A stretch of 64,000 nucleotides of DNA from Actinopolymorpha sp. NPDC004070. Its GTDB lineage: Bacteria; Actinomycetota; Actinomycetes; Propionibacteriales; Actinopolymorphaceae. Where the stretch lies: contig NZ_JBEXMJ010000013.1 in assembly GCF_040610475.1 (NCBI RefSeq), forward strand, positions 62,001 to 126,000. The letters run 5' to 3'. A model generated the notes under the pieces. The model saw only the letters and a program-made list of their open reading frames with translations. It was not told the DNA's origin and searched no databases. A program made the translations under genes and the position numbers. Shown here in pieces: positions 18,101 through 26,094 of this stretch; the stretch's first letter is position 1, and the number at the start of each line of letters is the position of its first letter.

Positions 18101-18520
18101 GCTCTCGGGCTGGGCGCTCTCGGCCTGGTCGTTCTTCGGCGCCGCGGCCTTCTTGGCCCGGGTGCGCTTGGCGGCGGCTCGCTTGCGCGGCGCCGGCTTC
18201 TGCTCCTCGGCCGAACCGTCGGCCGGAGTGTCGGGAGTACCGGCCGCCTCGGCGGGGACCACTGGGGTCTCCGCGTCCGCGGTGGCCTCGGCCGGCGCGG
18301 CGGCCTTCTTCGCCCGGCTCACGCGCTTACGCGCGGTGCGCCGCGGCGTGGTGGTCGTCGGCTCCGGCTCCTGCGCCGGGCCGTCTGCCTGCGGCGGCGA
18401 GCCGTCTGCCTGCGGCGGCGGGCCGTCTGCCTGCGGCGGGGAGCCGCCGGTGTCGGCAGCGGGTCGATCGGACTGTTCGGGTGTCGCGCCCGTTTCGGCG
18501 CCGGGCTCGTTTTCGAGCAA
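15101..18520 (-). CDS. rne: Ribonuclease E/G family protein with long disordered arms
   Basis: 1139 residues from TTG 18520 (AGGAGA 5 nt upstream). The catalytic core lies at about 490-890: an S1 domain (MIGNVYLGRVQNVLPSMEAA), the DNase-I-like subdomain with the metal Asp residues in VIDVNTGKFTGAGG and IIVVDFIDMV, and the zinc link CEACSGRG. The first 480 and last 250 residues are low-complexity, rich in Ala/Glu/Pro/Gln with Arg-rich patches (GRRRRRRRRG) and short tandem repeats. Such arms organise RNA degradosomes and phase-separated bodies in relatives. The enzyme cleaves single-stranded AU-rich RNA and matures rRNA. Confidence 0.96.
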   Translation of the reverse strand: MLENEPGAETGATPEQSDRPAADTGGSPPQADGPPPQADGSPPQADGPAQEPEPTTTTPRRTARKRVSRAKKAAAPAEATADAETPVVPAEAAGTPDTPADGSAEEQKPAPRKRAAAKRTRAKKAAAPKNDQAESAQPESAQPESAQPESTQPAQPETSAPVAMAPAEAAAAAAATEAEAANPPAPAGGDQSGNEPAEQPAVSEEAAEPAGRPQSTGPEAPAAVAFQPPTVLFQPPAIETAPVVPVERSAAGEPAESGEQKPSRRRRTRGGAAAQATETAEAAETADAGQAADKQDQPDQAAEADQSGTDAGGRSTRGRRGRKAEPVSDEADIDDSDDSEESEGGRRRRRRRGGRRRNKNGADDDSGADSTSDDAGQAGTDEAAETSAAESDDSEDDSDEDGGGSRRRRRRRRRRGESTDGAPDDPEHTVVKVREPRKGDDEPSALEGSTRLEAKKQRRREGREAGRRRPPILTESEFLARREAVQRTMVIRQQRDRTQIAVLEDDVLVEHYVTRESQSSMIGNVYLGRVQNVLPSMEAAFIDIGRGRNAVLYAGEVDWNTLGHENQPRRIELALKSGQSVLVQVTKDPIGHKGARLTSQVSLPGRYLVYVPHGSMNGISRKLPDTERSRLKALLKDIVPDQAGVVVRTAAEGASEEELSRDVARLKAQWEAIEKKAANGQAPNLLSAEPDLLIKVVRDLFTEDFARLVVSGDEAWDMVEGYVEHVAPHLADRLERWSKSDDVFTSFRIEEQIVKALDRKVWLPSGGSLVIDRTEAMTVIDVNTGKFTGAGGNLEETVTRNNLEAAEEIVRQLRLRDIGGIIVVDFIDMVLESNRDLVLRRLVECLGRDRTKHQVAEVTSLGLVQMTRKRIGTGLLESFSEPCEACSGRGVKVRLEPVEAAPSPPSGEEEHGRRSRRRRRGGGGGGNGVAEPVDVEPVDAEPVESDVDKAEPAESEAVKPEPVASEAVKPEPVASEAAEGPSDAEQASKDENDENDENAQKADGQQPQAEQPQAEQPQAEQPQAEPVVATPAAAKWVNVGYTPAVAAEPASSGAAPSEPASSEAAAGTPDTSGTTREAQPDRETAEPEHRTPDAARNGAEPVGTSDKSEEASGAPEEESPEDFGGRPARRRSRRRVPAE
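15447..15508 (-). repeat. 15-bp coding tandem repeat (QAEQP) in rne
   Basis: About four nearly identical 15-bp copies, each read as plus-strand CTCGGCCTGCGGCTG, encode the pentapeptide unit QAEQP on the minus strand. The unit is a whole number of codons, so copy-number change would not shift the frame. Confidence 0.8.
18066..18124 (-). repeat. 15-bp coding tandem repeat (ESAQP) in rne
   Basis: Four copies of a 15-bp unit (plus strand GCTCTCGGGCTGGGC) encode ESAQP in the N-terminal arm of the RNase. A 21-bp unit encoding PPQADG-type repeats lies at about 18380-18445. All units are multiples of three. Confidence 0.75.
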
Positions 18521-18720
18521 GTCTGTCTCCTGTCAGCCCCCGGGCTGGTGAGCCGCGCGGAGGCCCGTGTCGGTCGCCGGGACCACCCGCGGGTGGCTCC
18601 GACGTAAGTCGCTTGTCAGTCCCGACCGAGAGCCGTAGCTTCACTCCGGAACCGCGACGGCGCCTTCGCCACGGCATCGCTCCCGATCGGTGTCCCAACC
18701 GCGTCAACGGCTCCTGTCAC
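18521..18720. other. Long rne leader region
   Basis: 200 nt without a gene between the TIGR03936 stop and the rne TTG start. It holds a 14-bp perfect palindrome CCACCCGCGGGTGG (18583-18596). Autoregulation through a leader is known for RNase E in enterobacteria; here that is only an analogy. Confidence 0.4.
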
Positions 18721-19515
18721 TCACGAGGTGACGGAAGCGTCGCGGTCGGGGGCCAGCGGGTCGCCCACGGTGCCGGACTCCTCGTCCCACGGGCCCTGGC
18801 TCCGCCGGGTCATGCGATGTGCTGGCGGAAGCTGGAGCCCTGACGCCAGGCGGAGCCCGGCGAGGACGTCGTCGGGTCGCACAGCGGGCGTTCCGTGCCG
18901 CACGACCACCTGCAGTATCGCACAAGGAATCGAGAGGTCGGTCGCACCGCCGGACGGTGCGCCCGCGGCCGGTTCCGGCCGGGTCAGGCCGAGCCGGCGG
19001 ACCGCGTCCCGAATGTCGAATACGCGAAGTCCGTTCTTGGTGAGGCGCTCCACCTCCACCACGTCGCGGGCGTGGAACGCCTCGACCGCGGCGGACAGGT
19101 CGCCGGCCGCTTCCACCGGGAAGGCGAGCTCCCAGAACGACGCCTGCAGCCGGTCCGCCAGCGCACCCGCGCCCGCCTCCACGACCTCCAGCACGTCCAG
19201 CCCCTCGGGCAGCGCGGCGTCCAGTCCGGCACGCAGCGCCTGCGGGTCGCAACGCACGGCGACACCGAGTTCGGCGTACTCCGCCTCACTGGCGGCCCCG
19301 GTCGGCGCGGCCCCCGCGTAGGAGATCTTCGGATGCGGACTGAAACCGGCGGAGTACGCGATGGGTACGCCGGCCCGGCGGACGGCACGCTCCAGCGCCC
19401 GCTGGAAGTCGCGGTGGCTGGTGAAGCGCAGCCGTCCCCGCTTGGCGTACCGGAAACGCAGCCGCTGCACGGTCGGCGGGGTGTTGCGGTCGGGTGGCTT
19501 CGGTGTCCGGCTCAT
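18721..19515 (-). CDS. TIGR03936 family protein (DUF2344)
   Basis: 264 residues. The N-terminal signature is RLRFRYAKRGRLRFTSHRD, followed by AYSAGFSPHPKISYAGA, both hallmarks of TIGR03936. The family is always near or fused to the TIGR03960 radical SAM protein encoded just upstream; a role in RNA or protein modification has been suspected but I know of no demonstrated reaction. The C-terminal 70 residues are variable. ATG 19515 lies 10 nt after TAAGGT (19526-19531), a possible promoter with almost no leader. Confidence 0.88.
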   Translation of the reverse strand: MSRTPKPPDRNTPPTVQRLRFRYAKRGRLRFTSHRDFQRALERAVRRAGVPIAYSAGFSPHPKISYAGAAPTGAASEAEYAELGVAVRCDPQALRAGLDAALPEGLDVLEVVEAGAGALADRLQASFWELAFPVEAAGDLSAAVEAFHARDVVEVERLTKNGLRVFDIRDAVRRLGLTRPEPAAGAPSGGATDLSIPCAILQVVVRHGTPAVRPDDVLAGLRLASGLQLPPAHRMTRRSQGPWDEESGTVGDPLAPDRDASVTS

Positions 19516-19566
19516 ATCGCCGCAGACCTTACCCGTGTGCCCGCGCGGGGCCGGCCGGTCAGCCGG

Positions 19567-21543
19567 TCAGCCGGAGTCACGACTGCCGGCGGGGGCCAGG
19601 AGCTCGGCCTGCCGGGCCTGCGAGACGCCCACGATGGGGAGCATCTTCTGCCCGGTCGGGCCGACCTGGATCTCCGTACCCATCTGCGGGCAGACGCCGC
19701 AGTCGAAGCACGGTGTCCAGCGGCAGTCCTCGACCTCGACCTCGTCCAGCGAGTCCTGCCAGTCCTCCCACAGCCACTCCCGGTCCAGGCCGGCGTCGAG
19801 GTGGTCCCACGGGAGCACCTCGGTCTCGCCGCGTTCGCGGGTGGTGTACCAGTCGAGGTCGACGGGCTCGCCGGCCAGCGCCTCCTCGCACGCTTTCACC
19901 CACCGGTCGTAGGAGAAGTGCTCGCTCCAGCCGTCGAACCGGCCGCCGTCGGCCCACACCGCACGGATCACCCGACCCACCCGGCGGTCGCCGCGGGACA
20001 GCAGTCCCTCGACCACCGAGGGCTGCCCGTCGTGGTAGCGCAGCCCGATCGCCTTGCCGTACTTCCGGTCGCTGCGGATCGCGGCCCGCAGCTTGGACAG
20101 CCGGGCGTCGACGTTCTCCCACGACTCCTGGGCGGCCCACTGGAACGGCGTGTGCGGCTTCGGCACGAACCCGCCGATGGACACCGTGCACCGGATGTCG
20201 TTGCGGCCGGACACCTCGCGGCCGGTGGCGATCACCCGCTGGGCCAGGTCGGCGATGGCGAGCACGTCCTCGTCGGTCTCGGTCGGAAGACCGCACATGA
20301 AGTACAGCTTCACCTGCCGCCAGCCGTTGGCGTAGGCGGTGGCGACGGTACGGATGAGGTCGTCCTCACTGACCATCTTGTTGATGACCTTGCGCATCCG
20401 CTCGCTGCCGCCCTCGGGCGCGAACGTCAACCCGGACCTGCGGCCGTTGCGGGAAAGCTCGTTGGCCAAAGTGATGTTGAACGCGTCGACCCGGGTCGAC
20501 GGCAGTGACAAGGAGACGTTGCTTCCCTCGTAGGTGTCGGCGAGTCCCTTCGCCACATCACCGATCTCGGAGTGGTCGGCGCTGGACAGCGACAGCAGCC
20601 CGACCTCCTCGAAACCGGACGCCTCCACGCCCTTCTGCACCATCTCGCCGATGGTGGAGATGTTGCGCTCGCGTACCGGCCGGGTGATCATCCCCGCCTG
20701 GCAGAACCGGCAACCGCGGGTGCAGCCGCGGAAGATCTCCACCGAGAAGCGCTCGTGCACGGTCTCCGCCAGCGGGACCAGCGGCTGCTTGGGGTAGGGC
20801 CACTTGTCGAGGTCCATCAACGTGTGCTTGACGACGTGCGACGGAACCCCGCTGCGGTTGGGCGCCACCCGCTTGATCCGGCCGTCGGGGAGGTAGTCGA
20901 CGTCGTAGAACTTGGGTACGTAGACCCCGCCGGAGGCGGCCAGCCGGAACAGCAGCTCGTCCCGTCCGCCCGGACAGCCCTCGGCCTTCCACTCCCGCAC
21001 CACGTCGCTGATCGCGAGGACGACCTCCTCCCCGTCGCCGAGGACGGCGGCATCGAGGAAGTCGGCGATCGGCTCGGGGTTGAACGCGGAGTGGCCGCCG
21101 GCCAGCACGATCGGGTGCTCGTCGGTGCGCTCGCGGGACTCCAGCGGGATCCCGGCCAGGTCGAGCGCGGTGAGCAGGTTGGTGTAGCCGAGTTCGGTGG
21201 CGAAGGACACGCCGAGAAGGTCGAACGCGCCGACCGGGCGGTGCGCGTCGACGGTGAACTGCGGGATGGCGTTGTCCCGCATCACCTTCTCCATGTCCGG
21301 CCACACGGAGTACGTGCGCTCGGCCAGGATCCAGTCGCGCTCGTTGAGCACCTCGTAGAGGATCTGCACACCCTGGTTGGGCAGCCCCACCTCGTAGGCG
21401 TCGGGATACATCAGCGCCCACCGGACCTGGGTGGAGTCCCACTCCTTGACGGTCGAGTTCAGCTCGCCGCCGACGTACTGGATCGGCTTCTGTACCGCCG
21501 GTAGCAGGGGCTCCAGCCGGGGGAACAACGACTCCACGGCCAT
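19567..21543 (-). CDS. B12-binding-type radical SAM protein, TIGR03960 family
   Basis: 658 residues. An N-terminal cobalamin-binding-like domain (YPDAYEVGLPNQGVQILYE, LLGVSFATELGYTNLL) precedes the radical SAM core. The 4Fe-4S ligands are in FRGCTRGCRFCQAGMI (CxxxCxxC), with SLSSADHSEI and LTFAPEGGSERMRKV further on. A C-terminal cysteine cluster (CFDCGVC) may hold another metal centre. ATG 21543 gives the family's usual start (ESLFPRLEPLLP). The protein partners TIGR03936, encoded 51 nt downstream. The reaction is unknown. Confidence 0.92.
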   Translation of the reverse strand: MAVESLFPRLEPLLPAVQKPIQYVGGELNSTVKEWDSTQVRWALMYPDAYEVGLPNQGVQILYEVLNERDWILAERTYSVWPDMEKVMRDNAIPQFTVDAHRPVGAFDLLGVSFATELGYTNLLTALDLAGIPLESRERTDEHPIVLAGGHSAFNPEPIADFLDAAVLGDGEEVVLAISDVVREWKAEGCPGGRDELLFRLAASGGVYVPKFYDVDYLPDGRIKRVAPNRSGVPSHVVKHTLMDLDKWPYPKQPLVPLAETVHERFSVEIFRGCTRGCRFCQAGMITRPVRERNISTIGEMVQKGVEASGFEEVGLLSLSSADHSEIGDVAKGLADTYEGSNVSLSLPSTRVDAFNITLANELSRNGRRSGLTFAPEGGSERMRKVINKMVSEDDLIRTVATAYANGWRQVKLYFMCGLPTETDEDVLAIADLAQRVIATGREVSGRNDIRCTVSIGGFVPKPHTPFQWAAQESWENVDARLSKLRAAIRSDRKYGKAIGLRYHDGQPSVVEGLLSRGDRRVGRVIRAVWADGGRFDGWSEHFSYDRWVKACEEALAGEPVDLDWYTTRERGETEVLPWDHLDAGLDREWLWEDWQDSLDEVEVEDCRWTPCFDCGVCPQMGTEIQVGPTGQKMLPIVGVSQARQAELLAPAGSRDSG

Positions 21544-21810
21544 GGTTCTCAGCACACCTTCGATCGGGGTCTCGTCGGCCAAAGCATCCAGGGTAACCGC
21601 CGGGTTCACCCGGCCCGGGTGGTCGGGGCCGCGTCGGCCGGGTGTCCCGGTCCCTCGTCGGGTTCTGCGTGGGGCCCGGCGCGGCGCGCGGGTCGGCCGG
21701 GCGGGCGACGCCATTCCCCCGCGCGAGGGAGGTGGGCGCCGGTCCACCCCGGCCAGCGTGAAGGCGTGCGAACTCCTGACGGAACGCGGGTCCGCCGCGA
21801 CGCCGACGGC
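21544..21810. other. Divergent intergenic region
   Basis: 267 nt between the minus-strand radical SAM gene and the plus-strand membrane protein gene; it should carry both promoters. TACCCT at about 21587-21592 on the minus strand is a -10 candidate for the radical SAM gene. Nothing else was recognised. Confidence 0.4.
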
Positions 21811-22980
21811 ATGGACGGCATGGAGTGCCCCGACAGCCCGGACAGCCGCGACAATCCGAACGACATGAACGAGTACGCGGCCGGCACCTGCTCGGACCGC
21901 CCGAAGGTCCACTGGTCGGCGTGCTTGCCGGCGCTGGTGGTCGGCTTCGTCCTCGCATATGGGGCACTTCGTACGTACTGGGCACTCGGCCACCGGCCGT
22001 GGTTCCCGCCGATCGGGCCCGACCTGCTGGCGTTCTCCGGCTGGGGCGTGGTCGTCCTGTGCGCGGCGGCGGCCGCGGTGGCGGGGGTCATCCGCCTGCT
22101 GGTCGGCCCGCTCGGGGTGGTCTCCGAGGACGACGACCCCGCCGCACCGAGCGTCACCGGAGCACGCGGAGCGATGGCGCGGGCGAGCGCCGGCTGGGCG
22201 GCGGTGGTACTCGCCTGGGTCGTGAGCGCCGCCCTCACCTCCGCCGCCTGTCTGCTGCTGCTCGACGTCGTGGGGCTGTTGTTCGTGGGGCTCGGCATGT
22301 CGTTCGACGTGGGTGCGCTGCTCAGCCGGGCCGGCTGCATGGCGGGCGCGGTCCTGGTGGGCAGGACCGCGCTGGCCGGCGGTCGGCGGCTGCGGAACGG
22401 CTGCCCCGCCTGTGGCCGGCGGCGCGGTGGCCGAGCGGCGTGTGACACGCCTGCCGGGTCGTCCGTAGGCGGAGGGACGGTGCGCTCACCGTCGTGGGCG
22501 TTCGCGGCCGGCTACCTGGCGGTTCTCGGGTGTGTGGCCCGGTTCGGCGCGCAGGCGCTGGTCGGGTTCGGCTCGGAGGCGGCGCCCACGACCGGTGCGG
22601 CCGGCCGGGTGGCGGGCTTCGCGTTCCTGGCGGCCGCCGCGCTCGCCGGCACGTTGCTGCCGCTGGCGCAGGTGCACCGCTTCGGACGGGTCTCGCCGCG
22701 CTGGGTGCTCGGCCTCGCCGGCCGCCGGATCCCGCGGTGGCTGGTCCTCGGCCCGGGGCTGGGCGTCTCGGTGGGGATGACGGCGTACTTCGGGACCGGT
22801 CTGGTTCAGCTCCTCACCGAACCGGCGAGTGCGACGTCCACCGACCCGTACCCGTCCTGGTTCATGGGGGTGGCCATGTCCGCGTACCTCGTGTGGGGAG
22901 TGGGCCTCGGCATCGCCGCGCTCTCCTACCGACTGCTCACCCGGCCGCGGTGCTCCTGGTGCGCGGCGCCGGCTCGGTAG
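21811..22980 (+). CDS. Polytopic membrane protein of unknown function
   Basis: 389 residues from ATG 21811; ATG 21865 is equally possible because neither has a clear Shine-Dalgarno sequence. About seven to eight hydrophobic segments are visible, including LPALVVGFVLAYGALRTYW, GWGVVVLCAAAAAVAGVI and AFAAGYLAVLGCVARFG. Two cysteine pairs face connecting loops (NGCPACGRRRGG in the middle, RCSWCAAP at the C-terminus), which could bind metal or form disulfides. I do not recognise the family. It precedes the DUF1707 gene by 162 nt in the same direction. Confidence 0.75.
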   Translation: MDGMECPDSPDSRDNPNDMNEYAAGTCSDRPKVHWSACLPALVVGFVLAYGALRTYWALGHRPWFPPIGPDLLAFSGWGVVVLCAAAAAVAGVIRLLVGPLGVVSEDDDPAAPSVTGARGAMARASAGWAAVVLAWVVSAALTSAACLLLLDVVGLLFVGLGMSFDVGALLSRAGCMAGAVLVGRTALAGGRRLRNGCPACGRRRGGRAACDTPAGSSVGGGTVRSPSWAFAAGYLAVLGCVARFGAQALVGFGSEAAPTTGAAGRVAGFAFLAAAALAGTLLPLAQVHRFGRVSPRWVLGLAGRRIPRWLVLGPGLGVSVGMTAYFGTGLVQLLTEPASATSTDPYPSWFMGVAMSAYLVWGVGLGIAALSYRLLTRPRCSWCAAPAR

Positions 22981-23037
22981 GCCGGATCTGTCGGATGGCG
23001 GATTCGGTCGGTACGGCCGGATCCGTCAGTACGAGGG

Positions 23038-23043
23038 GATAAT
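23038..23043 (+). promoter_or_regulatory. Candidate -10 box GATAAT
   Basis: GATAAT at 23038-23043 lies about 100 nt before the DUF1707 start. Upstream, GCCGGATCTGTC (22981-22992) and GCCGGATCCGTC (23016-23027) form an 11-of-12 direct repeat that could be a regulator site. Confidence 0.35.
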
Positions 23044-23142
23044 GTCCGCGCGTGGGCCACCGGGACACGCCACGGCCTTGTCCCGGCCCGTTCGCTGCGG
23101 ATCGGCCCACCACCTACCGAACGCAGCACGGAGAAGGCGGCC

Positions 23143-23964
23143 ATGAACGACCAGCGACCCGAACCCCGCCCGTCGGAGCAGCCGGGGCCCGCCCGGCCGG
23201 CCGGCGGTGCCGACATCCTGGCCTCCGACGCCGAGCGGGAGGCGGTCGTCTCCCGGCTCAACTCCGCGTGTGGCGAGGGCCGGCTGACGCTGGAGGAGTT
23301 CAGCGACCGGCTCGAACGCTCCTACACCGCCCGCACCCGCGGTGAGCTCGAGCCCCTCCTCCGTGACCTCCCGGTCGGCACCGAGGAGAAGGCCGAAGCG
23401 GCGGCACGGCCCTCCCACGGCCGCGGGCGCACCGACTGGCACGTGACGCCACTGGGCGGACTGCGCCGCAGCGGGCGCTGGCGGATGCGCGACCACCTGC
23501 TGTCGGTCACGTTGATCGGCGGTGTCGACCTCGACCTGCGCGAGGCGCAACTGGACGCACCGGAGGTCACGCTGACCTCGGTGTCGGTCATCGGCGGCGT
23601 CAGCCTGACCGTTCCGCCCGGGGTCTCGGTGGTGACCGAGGGGTTCAGCCTGCTCGGCGGCCGGAGTATCGACGTCGACGAGGTGGCCGGCGACGACGCG
23701 CCGACGCTGCGGGTTCGCGCGTACTCCGTGCTCGGAGGCCTGCGAGTGGCGAGCTCCCGGCCCTATGACGGATTCCGTGCCGCTCGGGCGAGCCGACGCG
23801 AGGCCCTGGCCGACGCGCGGGCCCAGCGTGGCGCGGCCCTCGGTGAGGCCCGGACCCAGCGCAGGTCCGCGCTCGCCGAGGCCCGGTCCGAGCGCCGGGA
23901 CGCGTTGCGCGACGCTCGGCAGGCCCGGCGGGACGCTCGGCGGGAGCGACGGGGCGGCCGGTAG
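23143..23964 (+). CDS. DUF1707 / LiaF-like envelope protein with Arg-rich helical tail
   Basis: 273 residues. The N-terminal DUF1707 SHOCT-like domain (LASDAEREAVVSRLNSACGE, EEFSDRLERSYTARTRGEL) is followed by a LiaF-like beta domain (HLLSVTLIGGVDLDLREAQL, SVSVIGGVSLTVPPG, SVLGGLRV). Such proteins are linked to cell-wall stress sensing. Unusually, the last 65 residues form a repetitive AR-rich helix (EALADARAQRGAALGEARTQ and similar units), predicted to be a long charged helix. GAGAAGG precedes ATG 23143. No membrane segment is evident. Confidence 0.85.
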   Translation: MNDQRPEPRPSEQPGPARPAGGADILASDAEREAVVSRLNSACGEGRLTLEEFSDRLERSYTARTRGELEPLLRDLPVGTEEKAEAAARPSHGRGRTDWHVTPLGGLRRSGRWRMRDHLLSVTLIGGVDLDLREAQLDAPEVTLTSVSVIGGVSLTVPPGVSVVTEGFSLLGGRSIDVDEVAGDDAPTLRVRAYSVLGGLRVASSRPYDGFRAARASRREALADARAQRGAALGEARTQRRSALAEARSERRDALRDARQARRDARRERRGGR

Positions 23965-24041
23965 CCGGAGTTCTACCTACCCGCCACGCCTGGAGCCGGT
24001 CCGGGTAGGAGGTGTCGGCGTCTGATGGGAAGATGTGCCGC

Positions 24042-24242
24042 ATGGCCGCGTTCTTGTGTCTCCCGACCGGGTCGGGACTCACTCTCGCCGACATCGAAGA
24101 CTGGGCGTCTCGCGCCCGCGCGCTCGGCGCCGTCGACGACGCCGAGGTCGTGGTCGGTGAGCCCCCGCTGCCCGACGGCGGTGAGCGCGTGACGCTCAGC
24201 GTCGCGGTCAACGTCAGCCGTACGGTCCTGCCCGACGCCTGA
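24042..24242 (+). CDS. Small hypothetical protein (66 aa)
   Basis: 66 residues from ATG 24042; ATG 24033 and GTG 24012 are in frame. GGGAAG lies 9 nt before 24042. The sequence MAAFLCLPTGSGLTLADIED and the strand-like C-terminus (RVTLSVAVNVSRTVL) suggest a compact alpha/beta fold, and third positions are strongly GC-biased. I do not recognise it. Possibly transcribed with the DUF1707 gene 77 nt upstream. Confidence 0.6.
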   Translation: MAAFLCLPTGSGLTLADIEDWASRARALGAVDDAEVVVGEPPLPDGGERVTLSVAVNVSRTVLPDA

Positions 24243-24581
24243 CCGGCCGGCCCGTGGCCGCGCTCTGGTCCGCGGCGAACGGTTCTCCCGGCCCACTGCT
24301 GGACTCCCTGGTCTCCCCCGGCGTCCGGCGTACGTCCTACCGCGCATTCCCCTCCGGGCCAAGCGGACCGGCACTCCCCACCGGAACCGCTTCCGGTCAC
24401 GATCTCGACCAACGCGGACCTGACCGCTTCTGATGGACCCGTTCGGGAGTCGATGCAGGAGTTCATCCACTCAGACCACCTGATCCGAGCTGTCCCCGAC
24501 GGCGTACCCGAGGGGGCACCTCGATCGGCCTGAAGTGACTCCTCAACCTCCGGCTCCCCTCACCGACAGGAAGGTCCCACC
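24243..24581. other. Sulfatase upstream region
   Basis: 339 nt without a gene. It contains a LacI-type operator candidate at 24380-24397 and ends with the sulfatase ribosome-binding site AGGAAGG. Confidence 0.5.
24380..24397. promoter_or_regulatory. LacI-family operator candidate
   Basis: ACCGGAACCGCTTCCGGT is an 18-bp near-perfect palindrome (7-bp arms ACCGGAA/TTCCGGT) with the central CG step typical of LacI/GalR operators such as GGAAnCGnTTCC. It lies 185 nt before the sulfatase start. No LacI-type gene is in the window. Confidence 0.5.
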
Positions 24582-26027
24582 GTGCCAGACGCCGCGCCCG
24601 ACAGTACGCCGTCCGCCAGGCCCAACGTGGTGGTCGTCTTCACCGACCAGCAACGTTGGGACACCACCGGGGTGCACGGCAACCCGCTGGACCTCACCCC
24701 GAACTTCGACGCCATGGCGCGCGCCGGGACACATGTGGTGCAGGCCTGTACGCCGCAGCCGGTGTGCGCACCGGCTCGGGCGGCCATCCAGACCGGCGCC
24801 TACCCCACCACCACGGGCGTCTTCCGCAACGGCCGCACGCTGCCCGCCGACGTACCCACGCTGGCCGGCTGCTTCGCCGAGGCGGGCTACTCCACCGGAT
24901 ACATCGGCAAGTGGCACCTGGCAGACGAGGAACCGGTGCCGCCGGGCAAACGTGGCGGCTACCAGAGTTGGCTCGGTGCGAACGTGCTGGAGTTCGTCTC
25001 CGACGCCTACCGCACCGTGATGTTCGACGACGACGGCCGGCCGGTGATGCTGCCGGGCTACCGGTCCGACGCGGTCATCGACGCGGCGATCCGGTTCGTC
25101 GCCGACCAGACCAGCCCGGACGGGTCGGGCACGGCGCGGCCGTTCTTCCTCTTCGTGTCGCTGATCGAACCGCACCACCAGAACGAGGTGGACACCTACC
25201 CGGCACCGGACGGGTACGCCGAGCGCTACCAGGGACGCTGGCTCCCACCGGACCTCGCCACGCTGTCAGCCCAGGGCGGCACGGCGCACCAGCACCTCGG
25301 TGGCTACTGCGGGCAGATCCGCCGCGTCGACGAGGGACTCGGCCGGTTGGTCGACGCGCTGCGCAGCCTGAACCTGCTCGACGACACGATCCTGGCCTTC
25401 ACCTCCGACCACGGCAGCCACTTCAAGACCCGCAACGGGGAGTACAAGCGCTCCTGCCACGACGCCTCCATCCGCGTGCCGCTCGCCCTGCGCGGACCCG
25501 GCTTCGACGCCGGCGGTGCGCTGAACCGGCCGGTGAGCACGATCGACCTGCCGCCGACCCTGCTCGACGCGGCCGGAGTGGACGTGCCGAAACAGATGCA
25601 GGGCCGGTCGTTCCTGCCGCTGGTCCGCGATCCGGGTGCGGACTGGCCGGAGGAGGTGTTCGTCCAGGTCAGCGAGTCGGAGGTGGGCCGCGCGATCCGT
25701 ACGTCCCGATGGAAGTACTACGCCGTCGACCCCGACGCGCACCCCTGGGACGACCCGGCGGGCACGCGGTACGTGGAGACGGCGTTGTACGACCTGGCCA
25801 ACGACCCGTACGAACTCCGCAACCTGGCCGGGCTGACCTCCCACCGGCAGGTCGCGGACCAGCTGCGGGAACGGCTCGCCGCCCGGATGGTGGAGGCGGG
25901 CGAGGCCGCGCCCCAGATCCTGCCCGCACCCGAGGTGCCCGCCGGGCCGCAGCGACGGGTCGACCCCGCCGCGCACTCCGGCCGGTGGACCCCGGTGCGG
26001 TTCGGGCACCAGCGAGCCGGATCCTGA
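24582..26027 (+). CDS. Sulfatase (formylglycine-dependent)
   Basis: 481 residues of the alkaline-phosphatase/sulfatase superfamily. The N-terminal VVVVFTDQQRWD binds calcium; the modification motif is CAPARAAIQTG (CxPxR), whose Cys would be converted to formylglycine. YIGKWHL and FTSDHGSH supply further active-site residues. No signal peptide is present, so it is probably cytoplasmic. GTG 24582 has AGGAAGG 7 nt upstream. The upstream LacI-type palindrome suggests induction by a sulfated sugar or glycan fragment, but the substrate is not shown by neighbours. Confidence 0.9.
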   Translation: MPDAAPDSTPSARPNVVVVFTDQQRWDTTGVHGNPLDLTPNFDAMARAGTHVVQACTPQPVCAPARAAIQTGAYPTTTGVFRNGRTLPADVPTLAGCFAEAGYSTGYIGKWHLADEEPVPPGKRGGYQSWLGANVLEFVSDAYRTVMFDDDGRPVMLPGYRSDAVIDAAIRFVADQTSPDGSGTARPFFLFVSLIEPHHQNEVDTYPAPDGYAERYQGRWLPPDLATLSAQGGTAHQHLGGYCGQIRRVDEGLGRLVDALRSLNLLDDTILAFTSDHGSHFKTRNGEYKRSCHDASIRVPLALRGPGFDAGGALNRPVSTIDLPPTLLDAAGVDVPKQMQGRSFLPLVRDPGADWPEEVFVQVSESEVGRAIRTSRWKYYAVDPDAHPWDDPAGTRYVETALYDLANDPYELRNLAGLTSHRQVADQLRERLAARMVEAGEAAPQILPAPEVPAGPQRRVDPAAHSGRWTPVRFGHQRAGS

Positions 26028-26094
26028 GCCGGCGCCGAGGCCGGGTTCGCGCCCGGTGCCGGAGCCGAAGCGCGCGGCGTCCAGACGCACGAGG

